DNA from: Nesterenkonia cremea
Lineage (GTDB): Bacteria; Actinomycetota; Actinomycetes; Actinomycetales; Micrococcaceae
Assembly (NCBI RefSeq): GCF_014642675.1
Contig: NZ_BMIS01000001.1
Coordinates: 124,001-188,000, forward strand
Direction of reading: 5' to 3'
Length of the DNA stretch: 64,000 nt
The notes beneath the pieces were generated by a model. The model saw only the letters and a program-made list of their open reading frames with translations, did not search any database and was not told where the DNA came from. A program made the position numbers and the translations under genes. Shown piece after piece: positions 35,324 to 45,228 of this stretch (the first letter of the stretch is position 1; every line of letters begins with the position of its first letter).

Positions 35324-35398
35324 TCAGAGGATGATGATCAGGATGACGATCAGCAGGATCGTGGTGAGGCTGATCGGGATGACAACGCGTCCACCCAT
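35324..35398 (-). CDS. 24-residue hydrophobic membrane peptide
   Basis: ATG at 35398, TGA at 35324. The peptide begins MGGRVVIPISLTT and continues as an uninterrupted run of Ile, Leu and Val to the C-terminus: one transmembrane helix with a single N-terminal Arg. AAGGTG lies 8 nt before the ATG, and the 17-bp hairpin at 35247-35295 closes the unit about 29 bp after the stop. With ~120 bp separating it from the msmK stop, it appears to be its own transcription unit. Tiny membrane proteins such as KdpF are comparable in size, but no homology is claimed. Function unknown. Confidence 0.7.
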   Translation of the reverse strand: MGGRVVIPISLTTILLIVILIIIL

Positions 35399-35519
35399 TG
35401 TTCTTTCACCTTCTCTTCCGTTGAGACCGTCTCTCGGTGGTCCACCACCCTAAACGCGCTGACCTGAATGATCACTTGATGCTGGCCGAGGATTCGGTGA
35501 AGGCGGGGTGGGCGGGAGG

Positions 35520-36671
<1,152 letters not shown>

Positions 36672-36841
36672 GATGAATATGTCCCTTTCACGGGCAGGTA
36701 CGTGCCCGACGATCCGTAGTGAAAAGTGGTTATGGTGATCCCCATCCGAGATGCAGATCAATGTGAACAGTATCACGTTCGGCCTCATTGGGTAGATTGA
36801 GGTCAGATCACAGGTGTCCCGGACAGCGGAAGGAGGGCGGG

Positions 36842-38017
36842 GTGCAGACTCAGCTGATCGCGGCCCGCCGCGCCCTGACCCCGGACGGGCGCCTGGCCCC
36901 GTACTGGGTGGAGATCGCCGCAGGTCAGAGCGGCACTGCCGCTGCTGAGACTCCCGACGCCGGCGTCGGGCGCATCCTCGCCGCCGGCGAGGGTCCGCCG
37001 CCGCGCACCCCGGACCTTGAGGTCCGCGGCATCCTGTCTCCCGGCTTCGTCGACGTCCACTGCCACGGCGGCGGAGGACATTCATTCGCCGAGGGCCCGC
37101 AGCAGGCTCGCCAGGCCGCCGCTGCGCACCGAGCTCAGGGCACCACAACGCTGCTGGCCTCACTGGTCACCGATCCGCTCCCGGCCCTGCGTGAGAGCCT
37201 CCAGAGCCTCGCGCCCCTGGTGGAGGCCGGGGAGCTGGCGGGCATCCACCTGGAGGGGCCGTGGCTGAGTCCGCAGCACAAGGGTGCGCACAGCGAAGTG
37301 TTCCTGCAGCCGCCGCGGCCCGAGGATGTCGCCGATCTGCTCTCCACCGGCACAGTGGCCATGGTGACGCTTGCTCCGGAGCTCCCCGGAGGTCTCGACG
37401 CCGTCCGCCAGATGGTCTCCCATGGTGCCGTGGCCGCCGTCGGGCATACCGATGCCACCTATCAGCAGGTCAGCCAGGCGCTCGACGCCGGCGCCTCCGC
37501 GGGCACTCACCTGTTCAACGCGATGCGCGGACTGCACCACCGCGAGCCCGGTCCTGCCGGGGCTCTGCTGGAGCACGGCTCGGCCTTCCTGGAGCTGATC
37601 GCCGACGGCATCCACCTTCACCCGGCCATGCTGCGGCTGATCTTCGCTCAGCATGCCGAGCGCGCGGTGCTGGTCTCCGATGCCATGGCCGCCGCTGCGG
37701 CTGAGGACGGGGACTACAGGCTGGGCAGTCTTCTCGTGCGGGTCAGCGGCGGTGAGGCGCGCGTGGTGGCGGCGGACGGCACGGCTGGGGCCATCGCAGG
37801 GTCCACGCTCACCGTGGGTGCTGCCGTGCGGTTCGCAGTGCAGGAGGCGGGGATCCCCGCCGAGCAGGCGCTGACCGCGGCCACCGCCAACCCCGCCGCC
37901 ATGCTGGGCCTGGACGAGGTGGGCTCCCTGGCAGAAGGCGGCCGGGCAGACTTGGTGGTGCTGGACGAGGAGTTCCGCGTCGAACGGGTCATGCAGGCCA
38001 GCGCCTGGGTGGGGTGA
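36842..38017 (+). CDS. nagA: N-acetylglucosamine-6-phosphate deacetylase
   Basis: 391-residue amidohydrolase converting GlcNAc-6-phosphate to glucosamine-6-phosphate. Metal/substrate motifs: GFVDVHCHGGGGHSF, LEGPWLSPQHKGAH, VGHTDATYQQ, THLFNAMRGLHHREPG and LVSDAMAAA (catalytic Asp). The GTG at 36842 follows AAGGAGG at 5 nt; an upstream start would add an unrelated 18 residues. It feeds NagB encoded at the far end of the locus. It converges with the hexosaminidase gene; the 41-bp gap has only a weak 6-bp hairpin (AGCTCA/TGAGCT). Confidence 0.92.
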   Translation: MQTQLIAARRALTPDGRLAPYWVEIAAGQSGTAAAETPDAGVGRILAAGEGPPPRTPDLEVRGILSPGFVDVHCHGGGGHSFAEGPQQARQAAAAHRAQGTTTLLASLVTDPLPALRESLQSLAPLVEAGELAGIHLEGPWLSPQHKGAHSEVFLQPPRPEDVADLLSTGTVAMVTLAPELPGGLDAVRQMVSHGAVAAVGHTDATYQQVSQALDAGASAGTHLFNAMRGLHHREPGPAGALLEHGSAFLELIADGIHLHPAMLRLIFAQHAERAVLVSDAMAAAAAEDGDYRLGSLLVRVSGGEARVVAADGTAGAIAGSTLTVGAAVRFAVQEAGIPAEQALTAATANPAAMLGLDEVGSLAEGGRADLVVLDEEFRVERVMQASAWVG

Positions 38018-38058
38018 ATAAGGTCTGGGGCGAGCTCATTCTGAGCTGAGAACGTCGT

Positions 38059-39873
38059 TCAACGACCGTCGGCCAGTCGTGCCAGCGCGCGGCGCGCGGG
38101 AGCGAAGCGGCCGATGCTCGTCTCCAGGCCGCCCGGGCGTGAGGAGAGCAGCCAGACGCGCTGTTGGTCGGCCAGGAGAGCATCCATCCGGTCCACCAGC
38201 CGCTGCGCCTCTCGCTGAGCATCCTGTCCCTCGGACGGCCCTCCGGTGAGAAGTCCCGAGATGAAGAGATCTGCGGCGAAGAGTGACCAGCGCATCGCCT
38301 GAGCGATCTCCTCGACTGCGATGCTTCCCTCGGCGCTCGCCGGCCGAGCCTCAGCAAGCCGCTCCGCCGCTGAGATCAGGATCCGGCGGGCTTCTTCCAC
38401 ACTGTCTGGGGAGGGGATGTGGTGGGCTTCCAGCTCGCCGACCTGTTGGATGATGCGGAACAGCGGACTGGAGTTGGGGATCTTCGCGTCCAAGACATCG
38501 GTGACGCGCCCGACGTCCACCAGGACCCGCCCGATGATCTCGCTCTCATCGTCGAAGACGTGCCGATTCAGGATGTCCGCCAGAGAGTCCTCCAGTGCCG
38601 CACTGCTGTCAGCCGACCAGCTGATGCCCCCTCCGAAGATGATCGGTGCATAGGAGATCACCAGGGGGTCATAGTGGCCGAAGTCGCCCCAGCAGGTCAG
38701 CAGAAAGCCTTCGGAGCCGTGGCTGATTCCGGTGCGGGCGGCGTCGAGGATATTGCTGATCGCGTTGTCGAGCCGACCCGTGAAGGAGAGCCAGGACCCG
38801 GCGCCGGGAGCCACCCAGAAGGGGACACCGGCCTCGATCAATGACTGGGCGCGTGAGGAGAAGTCGCGCAGCTGCTCAGTCTCCACGCCGTGGGCCTCGT
38901 TGAACGCGCGCTCACGCGGAGACATCCTCTCGAGGGCGGTGGCCATGTGTTCCGGAGCGTCGTAGAGCCATACCACTGGAACGCTCCCCTCAGGGACGCG
39001 GTCCATCAGTTCGGGGTGGCTGCCGAGGATGTCTGCCCAGAACTCCACGGCGTATCCCTGTGCGATCCACGGCTCCGCCACCTGCTCCACGTAGTCCATG
39101 AAGACTGCGCCCAGCCCTTCCTGCTCGGCACGGCGGCGGCTCACTCCGGTGCCCAGCTCCCAGGTCTCATCGGCGCCGATGTTGATCCTGTGGGAGCGGA
39201 CGTGCGCGGTCAGCTCTTCGATCAGTCCGGTGACGAACTCGGCGTTCTCCGGGGTGGGTGCCAGAGTGGAGGGCGGTCGCAGGACGCCGGCGAACTCCTG
39301 GGGCTCGGCGTTCTCAGCCCGGGGCAGATAGGTGTCCAGCGCCAGCCAGCGCTCCCAGTGACCGAAGGTGTTCTGGTTGGGGACCAGTTCGATCCCGTGG
39401 CCGGCGCAGAGGTCGTCGAGCCATCGGAGGTCCTCAGCGGTGATCGGGGAGGCGTCCTGCCAGAGTTCCTGGTGATCGGCATAGGCGAAGGTGTGCTCGA
39501 TGTAGAGCTCCAGCTGGTTGTACCGGGCCAGGGCCAGGAGGTCCACCAGCCGCCGGAGTCCGGCTCGCGTGGGGACGCGGTCGCGGCTGATGTCCAGCAT
39601 GAAGGCCCTCCGGGGGAAGTCGGGCCAGTCTTCGATGGTCACCGCTCGCTGCTGGGCCAGCGGCAGGGCTCGCAGCTGGTCCAGGGTCTGCTGTCCGTAG
39701 CGCAGGCCTGCGGCGTCGGCGTACTCCATCCGGATGGTCTCCGCATAGGTCAGCAGGTACCCCTGCTGTGGAAGCTCCGGGTTGTGCGAGACGATCACCT
39801 CCGCCTGGGTCTTCGGCGGGACTCCGCTGAGCTCCGCCAGTCGACGAGGCATCGGAAAGAGGGGGAGTGACAT
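38059..39873 (-). CDS. GH20 beta-N-acetylhexosaminidase, cytoplasmic
   Basis: 604-residue glycosidase removing terminal GlcNAc from imported chitobiose or muropeptide sugars. The N-terminal ~85 residues are a GH20b-like domain; the barrel begins at RRAFMLDISRDRVPT. The Asp235-Glu236 catalytic pair is in NIGADETWELG (Glu as acid, Asp stabilising the oxazolinium). There is no signal peptide, consistent with cleavage after import. The ATG at 39873 lies 6 bp beyond the stop of the upstream permease gene, with AAAGG 9 nt before it. Last gene of the transport operon. Confidence 0.88.
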   Translation of the reverse strand: MSLPLFPMPRRLAELSGVPPKTQAEVIVSHNPELPQQGYLLTYAETIRMEYADAAGLRYGQQTLDQLRALPLAQQRAVTIEDWPDFPRRAFMLDISRDRVPTRAGLRRLVDLLALARYNQLELYIEHTFAYADHQELWQDASPITAEDLRWLDDLCAGHGIELVPNQNTFGHWERWLALDTYLPRAENAEPQEFAGVLRPPSTLAPTPENAEFVTGLIEELTAHVRSHRINIGADETWELGTGVSRRRAEQEGLGAVFMDYVEQVAEPWIAQGYAVEFWADILGSHPELMDRVPEGSVPVVWLYDAPEHMATALERMSPRERAFNEAHGVETEQLRDFSSRAQSLIEAGVPFWVAPGAGSWLSFTGRLDNAISNILDAARTGISHGSEGFLLTCWGDFGHYDPLVISYAPIIFGGGISWSADSSAALEDSLADILNRHVFDDESEIIGRVLVDVGRVTDVLDAKIPNSSPLFRIIQQVGELEAHHIPSPDSVEEARRILISAAERLAEARPASAEGSIAVEEIAQAMRWSLFAADLFISGLLTGGPSEGQDAQREAQRLVDRMDALLADQQRVWLLSSRPGGLETSIGRFAPARRALARLADGR

Positions 39874-39878
39874 GGAGA

Positions 39879-40721
39879 TCAACCTTTCACTGCTCCGGCC
39901 ACCATGCCGGAGGCCATGCGTTTCTGGACGATGGTGAAGAGGATGAGCACCGGTACGGCGATCAGGGCGGAGCCGGCCATGACTCCGGCCCAATCGGTGC
40001 CGGTCTGACCTTCCTGGAAGCTCTGCAGCCACACCGGCAGCGTGACGTTCCCGCCGGAGGAGAGGATGACCAGTGCCAGAGTGAACTCGTTCCACGAGAC
40101 CAGGAAGCCGAAGACGCCGGTGGCCACCAGTCCTGGACCCAGCAGGGGGAAGGTCACGCGGAAGAAGGCTCCGGTCCGTGAGCAGCCCTCCACCATGGCG
40201 GACTCCTCGAGGTCGGCTGGGATGCTGTCGACGAAGCCCTTGAGCATCCAGACGATGAAGGGCATGACGGTACCCACGTAGAGCAGGGAGAGGCCGAGGA
40301 CTGTATTGACCAGATCCCAGCCTGAGAGCATCCGGTACTGGGAGATGAACAGCGCCTCGGCGGGGATCATCTGCACGATCAGCACTGTCACCACCATTGC
40401 CGCGCGCCCTCTGAACCGGAAGCGGCTCAGTGCCACCGCCGCCAGCGTGGCGGAGAACAGGGCGACGCCTACGGCGAGCAGGCTCACGCGCAGACTCATC
40501 TGCAGCGAGTTCCAGAACGAGCTGTCCTGCAGGACGCCGAGGTAGGCGTCCGGGGTGAAGTCGAAGGGCAGTGCCGTGATGCCGGAGATGTGGATGGCTC
40601 CGCTGGGCTGCAGCGAGACGTTGATCATCCAGAAGATGGGGAACAGCCATATCCCTGCGATGCCCAGCGCGAGCAGGTTGGGGAGGAGTCGGCGTCGGCG
40701 GGCTCCGGCAGCGATGCTCAT
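39879..40721 (-). CDS. Amino-sugar ABC transporter permease, MalG type
   Basis: 280-residue CUT1 permease with six helices and EAA loop EESAMVEGCSRTGAFFRVTFPLL. ATGA overlap with the MalF-type permease. Probably imports GlcNAc, chitobiose or GlcNAc-MurNAc, judging from the hexosaminidase and Nag/Mur enzymes around it. Confidence 0.9.
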   Translation of the reverse strand: MSIAAGARRRRLLPNLLALGIAGIWLFPIFWMINVSLQPSGAIHISGITALPFDFTPDAYLGVLQDSSFWNSLQMSLRVSLLAVGVALFSATLAAVALSRFRFRGRAAMVVTVLIVQMIPAEALFISQYRMLSGWDLVNTVLGLSLLYVGTVMPFIVWMLKGFVDSIPADLEESAMVEGCSRTGAFFRVTFPLLGPGLVATGVFGFLVSWNEFTLALVILSSGGNVTLPVWLQSFQEGQTGTDWAGVMAGSALIAVPVLILFTIVQKRMASGMVAGAVKG

Positions 40722-41653
40722 GTCAGATCCCCCTGCCGGGAGAGGATGCGGACATATCGCCAGGTCAGGATGATCAGCAGGAGCAGCATGATCATGGCCA
40801 GCGCGGAGGCCATCCCATAGGATCCGCCGCCGACGCCGGTGTGGTAGATGTAGGTGCCCAGCAGGTTGGTCTCCGAGGTGCTCCCCGCGCCCTGCTGCAG
40901 GGAGTAGATCTGCGGGAAGACGCGCAGGTCCCAGATGACCTGCAGGATGGCCAACAGGATCAGCACCGGCTTGATGATCGGCAGCACCACATGCCACAGC
41001 GTTCGGGCCAGATCCGCGCCGTCGAGCTGTGCCGCCTCCAGCACCTCATCGTCCACCTGTGTGAGGGCGGCGTAGGTGGCCAGGGCCACCAGTGGGGTCG
41101 AAGCCCAGATCACGACGACTGCGCCCACCAGCAGGAAGGTGAAGGTGTTGGCCTGGAGCCAGTGGAACCCTTGGAATCCACTGAGCCCGATCCCGGCGAG
41201 GACGTCGTTGACCACACCATGTCTGTGGTCCACCATCAGTCGCCAGATGGCTACGGCGGCGATCACCGGAGTGGCCCAGGCGAAGATCAGCGTCAGCTGC
41301 AGGGTCACCCGAACCGCACTGCTGACCCTCTGCATCAGCACAGCGAGCCCGACGCCGATGATCATGGTGGCCCCCGCGGCTCCTGCGGTGAAGATCAGGG
41401 TCCGCCCGGTCACCACCCAGAAGTAGGAGTCGGAGAGGATGCTGAGGTAGTTGTCCAGCCCCACCCATTCCGGCGGCTGGCCGAACTGCTGGGCCATTCC
41501 GAATTCCTGGAAGGACATCACCAGCTGGCGCGCCATGGGGTACCCGAGCGCCAGGATCACCAGCGCGCAGGGCAGAAGAAGCAGCGCATAGGGCGTGACC
41601 CGCTGGCGGATCCGGGAGGCCCGGGCCGGAGTGGGAGGGGCGGGAGCGTACAT
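40718..41653 (-). CDS. Amino-sugar ABC transporter permease, MalF type
   Basis: 311-residue CUT1 permease. The EAA loop is EAAQLDGADLARTLWHVVLPIIKP. The ATG at 41653 shares its first base with the stop of the binding-protein gene; longer frames upstream are not protein-like. It partners the MalG-type permease just downstream. Confidence 0.9.
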   Translation of the reverse strand: MYAPAPPTPARASRIRQRVTPYALLLLPCALVILALGYPMARQLVMSFQEFGMAQQFGQPPEWVGLDNYLSILSDSYFWVVTGRTLIFTAGAAGATMIIGVGLAVLMQRVSSAVRVTLQLTLIFAWATPVIAAVAIWRLMVDHRHGVVNDVLAGIGLSGFQGFHWLQANTFTFLLVGAVVVIWASTPLVALATYAALTQVDDEVLEAAQLDGADLARTLWHVVLPIIKPVLILLAILQVIWDLRVFPQIYSLQQGAGSTSETNLLGTYIYHTGVGGGSYGMASALAMIMLLLLIILTWRYVRILSRQGDLT

Positions 41654-42909
41654 CAGTCGTTGAGGATCTCTTCGAGCTCGGCGTCGATCTCTGCTGCGAC
41701 CTCTTCGACGTCCTCGCCGTTGCCGATCCGGGTCCAGATCTCTGCGGGAAGCATGGCGCTGTCGGCCACGCCCCAATCGGGAGTGTTGGGAGTGAGCTGG
41801 GAGGCTTCCACAGCGATCTCATGCGCCTCTGAGGTGGGGCCCTCCAGCCCTCCGGCATAGTCGAGGTTGCCGGGAGCCCAGCCCTCTTCGGCCAACATGG
41901 TCTGGAACTCTTCGCTGTAGATCAGGCGCATGACCTCCTGGGACATCTCCTGATGCTCCGAGGCTGCGGAGATCGCCATGGAGGAGCCGCCGGCGAAGGT
42001 GACCCCTGGTTCTCCCTCTTCCAGGCCCGGCAGCGGCATGACACCGACCTGATCGTCCTCCCAGAGCTCTTCGTCGATATCGTGTTCGGCGAAGGCCAGG
42101 TGGGAGTAGAAGCCGATGTTCCCTGCGTTGAAGAGTTCGCTGGCGGCCTGAACCGCTTCATTGGAGTCTTGGACGTATTCCGAGCCCTCCTCCATCAGCC
42201 GCTGGGCCGCCTCGAGGGCTTCGATGGATTCGGGGCTCGACAGGTTCCCCTTCCAGGTCCCGTCCTCATTCTGTGTGGCGTAGTCCCCTCCGTAGGTGAA
42301 CAGCCATCCCTCGAGGGTCTTGGGGTCGGCGGCCGGGAGGTAGATGCCGGTGAATCCGTCTGAGTCCTCCGGGTTGGCCTCGTTGAGCTCGATGGCCGCC
42401 TCCTCGAGCTCTCCGATCGTGGTCGGTACCTCGATCCCGGCCTCCTCCAGCAGGTCCTGCCGATAGAAGAGGATGCGGGAACCGGAATAGAGCGGCGGAG
42501 CGAAGACCTCCCCCTCCCAGCTGCCGGCTTCGAGGCCGGATTCCACCAGGGAGTCTCCTCCGAGATCCTCCAGGATGTCGTCTACGGGGCTGAAGGCGCC
42601 CACTGAGGTGAACGTCGCAGCCTGGGTATTGCCCACTTCGACGAGGTCGGGCGTCTGCCCGGCGTCGGGGAGCGATGTCTGGAGCAGCTCGACGATGCCG
42701 GGCCACGGCTGGACCTGGATGTTCAGGCTCGCGCCGTCGTGCTGGGATTCGAATTCCTCGACCAGCCAGTCCATGGCTTCGCCGGGGACTGAGTTCTCCA
42801 TGAACCAGACGGTCAGGTCCGCTGATTCGGAATCCTCGGCGTCGCTGCCGCAGGCGCTCAGCGACAGGACCAGGGCGGAGGTGATGGTGAGCTGTGGGAG
42901 GCGTCTCAT
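41653..42909 (-). CDS. Amino-sugar ABC transporter substrate-binding lipoprotein
   Basis: 418-residue solute-binding lipoprotein with lipobox LSAC (Cys20). LTVWFMENSVPGEAMDWLVEEFESQH at the start resembles NgcE-like GlcNAc/chitobiose binding proteins. The mature domain is acidic. A GAGGAC ribosome-binding site precedes the ATG. It heads the transport operon and is divergent from the ROK repressor gene. Confidence 0.88.
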   Translation of the reverse strand: MRRLPQLTITSALVLSLSACGSDAEDSESADLTVWFMENSVPGEAMDWLVEEFESQHDGASLNIQVQPWPGIVELLQTSLPDAGQTPDLVEVGNTQAATFTSVGAFSPVDDILEDLGGDSLVESGLEAGSWEGEVFAPPLYSGSRILFYRQDLLEEAGIEVPTTIGELEEAAIELNEANPEDSDGFTGIYLPAADPKTLEGWLFTYGGDYATQNEDGTWKGNLSSPESIEALEAAQRLMEEGSEYVQDSNEAVQAASELFNAGNIGFYSHLAFAEHDIDEELWEDDQVGVMPLPGLEEGEPGVTFAGGSSMAISAASEHQEMSQEVMRLIYSEEFQTMLAEEGWAPGNLDYAGGLEGPTSEAHEIAVEASQLTPNTPDWGVADSAMLPAEIWTRIGNGEDVEEVAAEIDAELEEILND

Positions 42910-43104
42910 GGCTTGTCCTCATCTCTTCTCAGGCGGAGAGTTCAGTAAGACTGTGATGGCTCTCACGCTCACGTCATGCTGAACCTATGGAAAAAGTATG
43001 GGGGCTTAACTAACAAAAGTGAAGAGGTGCTCGACAAGTTTCCTGGATGTTGCAAGATCCCCTCGATAGTGAGGGAAATGTGGAGACGCTGGTTCTTATC
43101 CTGC

Positions 43105-43126
43105 TTTGTAAGGCATACTTACAAAC
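43105..43126. promoter_or_regulatory. Palindromic operator and leaderless promoter at the ROK repressor start
   Basis: TTTGTAAG-GCATA-CTTACAAA (43105-43125) is a perfect 8-bp inverted repeat ending one base before the ATG. CATACT (43114-43119), seven bases before the ATG, can serve as -10, so the operator covers the promoter, as in autorepression. A second A/T-rich box, CTTAACTAACAAAAG (~43003-43017), lies toward the divergent binding-protein gene. The rest of the 217-bp gap shows no gene. Confidence 0.6.
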
Positions 43127-44266
43127 ATGCCTCGAATAGCTTCTCCGAGCAGTGCTCGGACGCGGGAGCGCGTACTGCCGGAGCATGCGCGACTCCACAA
43201 TCTCGTGCTGGTCCTGCGTTCGCTCTTCCACGGTGGTGCGATGAGCAGAGCAGACCTGGCGCGTGCCACGGGCCTGACCCGTGTGACGACGTCTGGACTG
43301 ATCGCTGAGCTGATCGGCGAGGGGATCGTCGTGGAGAAGGGCACCCGAGCCTCGGCCGGGCCGGGAAAGCCGGCGGTGCTCGTGGACTTGGATCGCGTCG
43401 GGCTGCAGGTGGTGGCGCTGGACCTCTCCGGCGCCGATGAGTACCACGGTGCGCTGATGGACCTCAGGGGTGCTGTGATCGCCCGTCGCAGAGTGCGCCG
43501 GGAGTCGGAGGAGAGCAGCAGCCAGGCTCAGGCGGCTGTGGTCGGGTTGGCCCGGGATCTGGTGCAGGCCGCAGACAGCAGGCTCCTCGGGGTCGGAGTG
43601 GGATCACCCGGTGTGATCTCTGAGGACGGAGTGGTGCTGGAAGCGCCCAATATCGGCTGGGAGGGCGTGCCCCTTCGACAGCTCCTCCAGGATGAGCTGG
43701 GGGTGCCGGTGGTCGTGGGCAATGACGCCAATGCTGCGGCCCAGGCTGAGTACACCTTGGGGGAGACCGAGCCTGACCTGCTGCTGATCCGAGTCGGTCG
43801 CGGCGTGGGTGCAGGACTCCTCATCCGCGGCATGCTCGTGACCGGAACCCATCATGCCGCGGGGGAGATCGGGCATGTTCCGGTGGGGGAGGACGCTCCG
43901 GACGCACCGTCCTGCGCCTGCGGAAACATCGGCTGTCTGGAGGCCTGGATCTCAGTACCGCGGCTCACGGCCGCGCTCCATCGTGAAGGGGCTGACCGGG
44001 AGGCGATCCTCAGAGGGGCCGGAGCTCGGCTGGGCACCGTTCTGGCACCGGTGGTGAGCATGCTCAACCTCTCCGACGTCGTCGTGGCGGCATCGCCCAC
44101 CCTCTTCGGCGACATCTTCCTGGATGCTGCCGGGGAAAACCTGCGCAGCCACACGCTGGGACGCTCTCATGCAGAGGTTCGGATGAGGGTTCCTGCCGAG
44201 AGTGAGGAGATCGTGCTGCGCGGAGCGCTGGTCATGGTCCTCTCCTCAGAGCTGGGAATCTCATGA
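43127..44266 (+). CDS. ROK family transcriptional repressor (NagC/XylR type)
   Basis: 379 residues: N-terminal winged HTH (SRADLARATGLTRVTTSGLIAELIGEGIV, ~38-70), then a ROK domain with an EIGHVPVG and CACGNIGCLEAW zinc motif. Binds a sugar or sugar phosphate and releases DNA. Its place between the importer operon and the salvage enzymes, with a palindrome at its own start, points to local control of the locus. It overlaps the next gene by 4 bp. Confidence 0.9.
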   Translation: MPRIASPSSARTRERVLPEHARLHNLVLVLRSLFHGGAMSRADLARATGLTRVTTSGLIAELIGEGIVVEKGTRASAGPGKPAVLVDLDRVGLQVVALDLSGADEYHGALMDLRGAVIARRRVRRESEESSSQAQAAVVGLARDLVQAADSRLLGVGVGSPGVISEDGVVLEAPNIGWEGVPLRQLLQDELGVPVVVGNDANAAAQAEYTLGETEPDLLLIRVGRGVGAGLLIRGMLVTGTHHAAGEIGHVPVGEDAPDAPSCACGNIGCLEAWISVPRLTAALHREGADREAILRGAGARLGTVLAPVVSMLNLSDVVVAASPTLFGDIFLDAAGENLRSHTLGRSHAEVRMRVPAESEEIVLRGALVMVLSSELGIS

Positions 44267-45228
44267 GCGGCGGAATCTCGGTCGGTCTGGACCTCGGCGG
44301 CACAAAGACTGATGCGGTGGCACTCGACGCCTCGGGTCAGGTCCGAGGCCACCTGCGGCTGAGCACTCGGCCCGGCACCGATGGGGTGTTGGCCACCATC
44401 CGTCAGGCGATGTCACAGCTGCAGGAGAGCACTGGGGATGACCTCGCCTCCATCGGTGTGGGCATCCCCGGGCAGATCAGCGCGGACGGCTCAGAGGTCC
44501 GTTACGCGGTGAACCTCGGACTGAGCTCCTTGGATCTGGGTGGCCGGTTGGCCCGGGAGTTCTCAGTTCCGGTGCGCGTGGAGAACGATGTCAAAGCTGC
44601 TGCCCGCGGCGTCGCCGCCCTGCGCGGCGGCAGCACGGAGACGCTGGCCTACCTGAATCTGGGCACCGGAGTGGCCGCCGGGATCGTGGTCGAGGGGACG
44701 CTCTGGCGCGGAGCCGGAGGGGTGGCCGGCGAGATCGGGCACCTCTCCATCGACCCGAGCGGGCCCGAGTGCCGGTGCGGGCAGCGCGGGTGCATCGAAG
44801 CCTTCGCCGGCGGAGGTTCTCTGGCGCGCAGGTGGGGAGCAGCGGCTCCATCCGCCGTCCGAGGGATCATCACAGCCGCAGAGGATGGGGATGAGCTGGC
44901 ACAGCGGCTGCGCTCGGATCTGGCCTTCGGAACGGCGGCAGCCGTGCGTCTGCTGGTGCTCGCCGCCGATGTCCCCACCGTGGTGCTGGGAGGCGGGGTA
45001 TCGCATATCGGCGAATCCCTGGTCCACGATGTTCGGAGCGCGCTCCGGGCCGCGGCTGAATCCTCGCAGTTCCTTCGGTCGCTGGAGCTGCAGGACCGGG
45101 TGGAGCTGCTGGGGGCCGGATCCCCGGCGGCATCTCTGGGGGCGGCATTGGTAGGCATGCCGGAGGGGCGCGACGAAGAGGCCGTGGTCGGCGTCGCCGC
45201 CGGGCCGCTGAGAGAGGACGATCGATGA
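44263..45228 (+). CDS. ROK family sugar kinase (probable N-acetylglucosamine kinase or glucokinase)
   Basis: 321-residue ROK kinase. ATP motif GLDLGGTKTDAVAL, second phosphate segment LNLGTGVAAGIV, EIGHLSIDPSG and zinc motif CRCGQRGCIEAFAGG. Amino-sugar specificity is inferred from the operon. It is coupled on both sides (ATGA overlaps) to the repressor and anmK. Confidence 0.85.
   Translation: MSGGISVGLDLGGTKTDAVALDASGQVRGHLRLSTRPGTDGVLATIRQAMSQLQESTGDDLASIGVGIPGQISADGSEVRYAVNLGLSSLDLGGRLAREFSVPVRVENDVKAAARGVAALRGGSTETLAYLNLGTGVAAGIVVEGTLWRGAGGVAGEIGHLSIDPSGPECRCGQRGCIEAFAGGGSLARRWGAAAPSAVRGIITAAEDGDELAQRLRSDLAFGTAAAVRLLVLAADVPTVVLGGGVSHIGESLVHDVRSALRAAAESSQFLRSLELQDRVELLGAGSPAASLGAALVGMPEGRDEEAVVGVAAGPLREDDR

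Noticed and set aside
36672-36841. DasR-like operator between msmK and nagA
   Set aside because: No match to the DasR consensus (ACTGGTCTAGACCA-type) was seen; only short GTGA/TCAC and GAAC/GTTC pairs near 36765-36780.
42976-43308. Cys-rich 110-codon frame upstream of the ROK gene
   Set aside because: It overlaps the ROK HTH in another frame, lacks a ribosome-binding site, and loses protein-like composition in the overlap.
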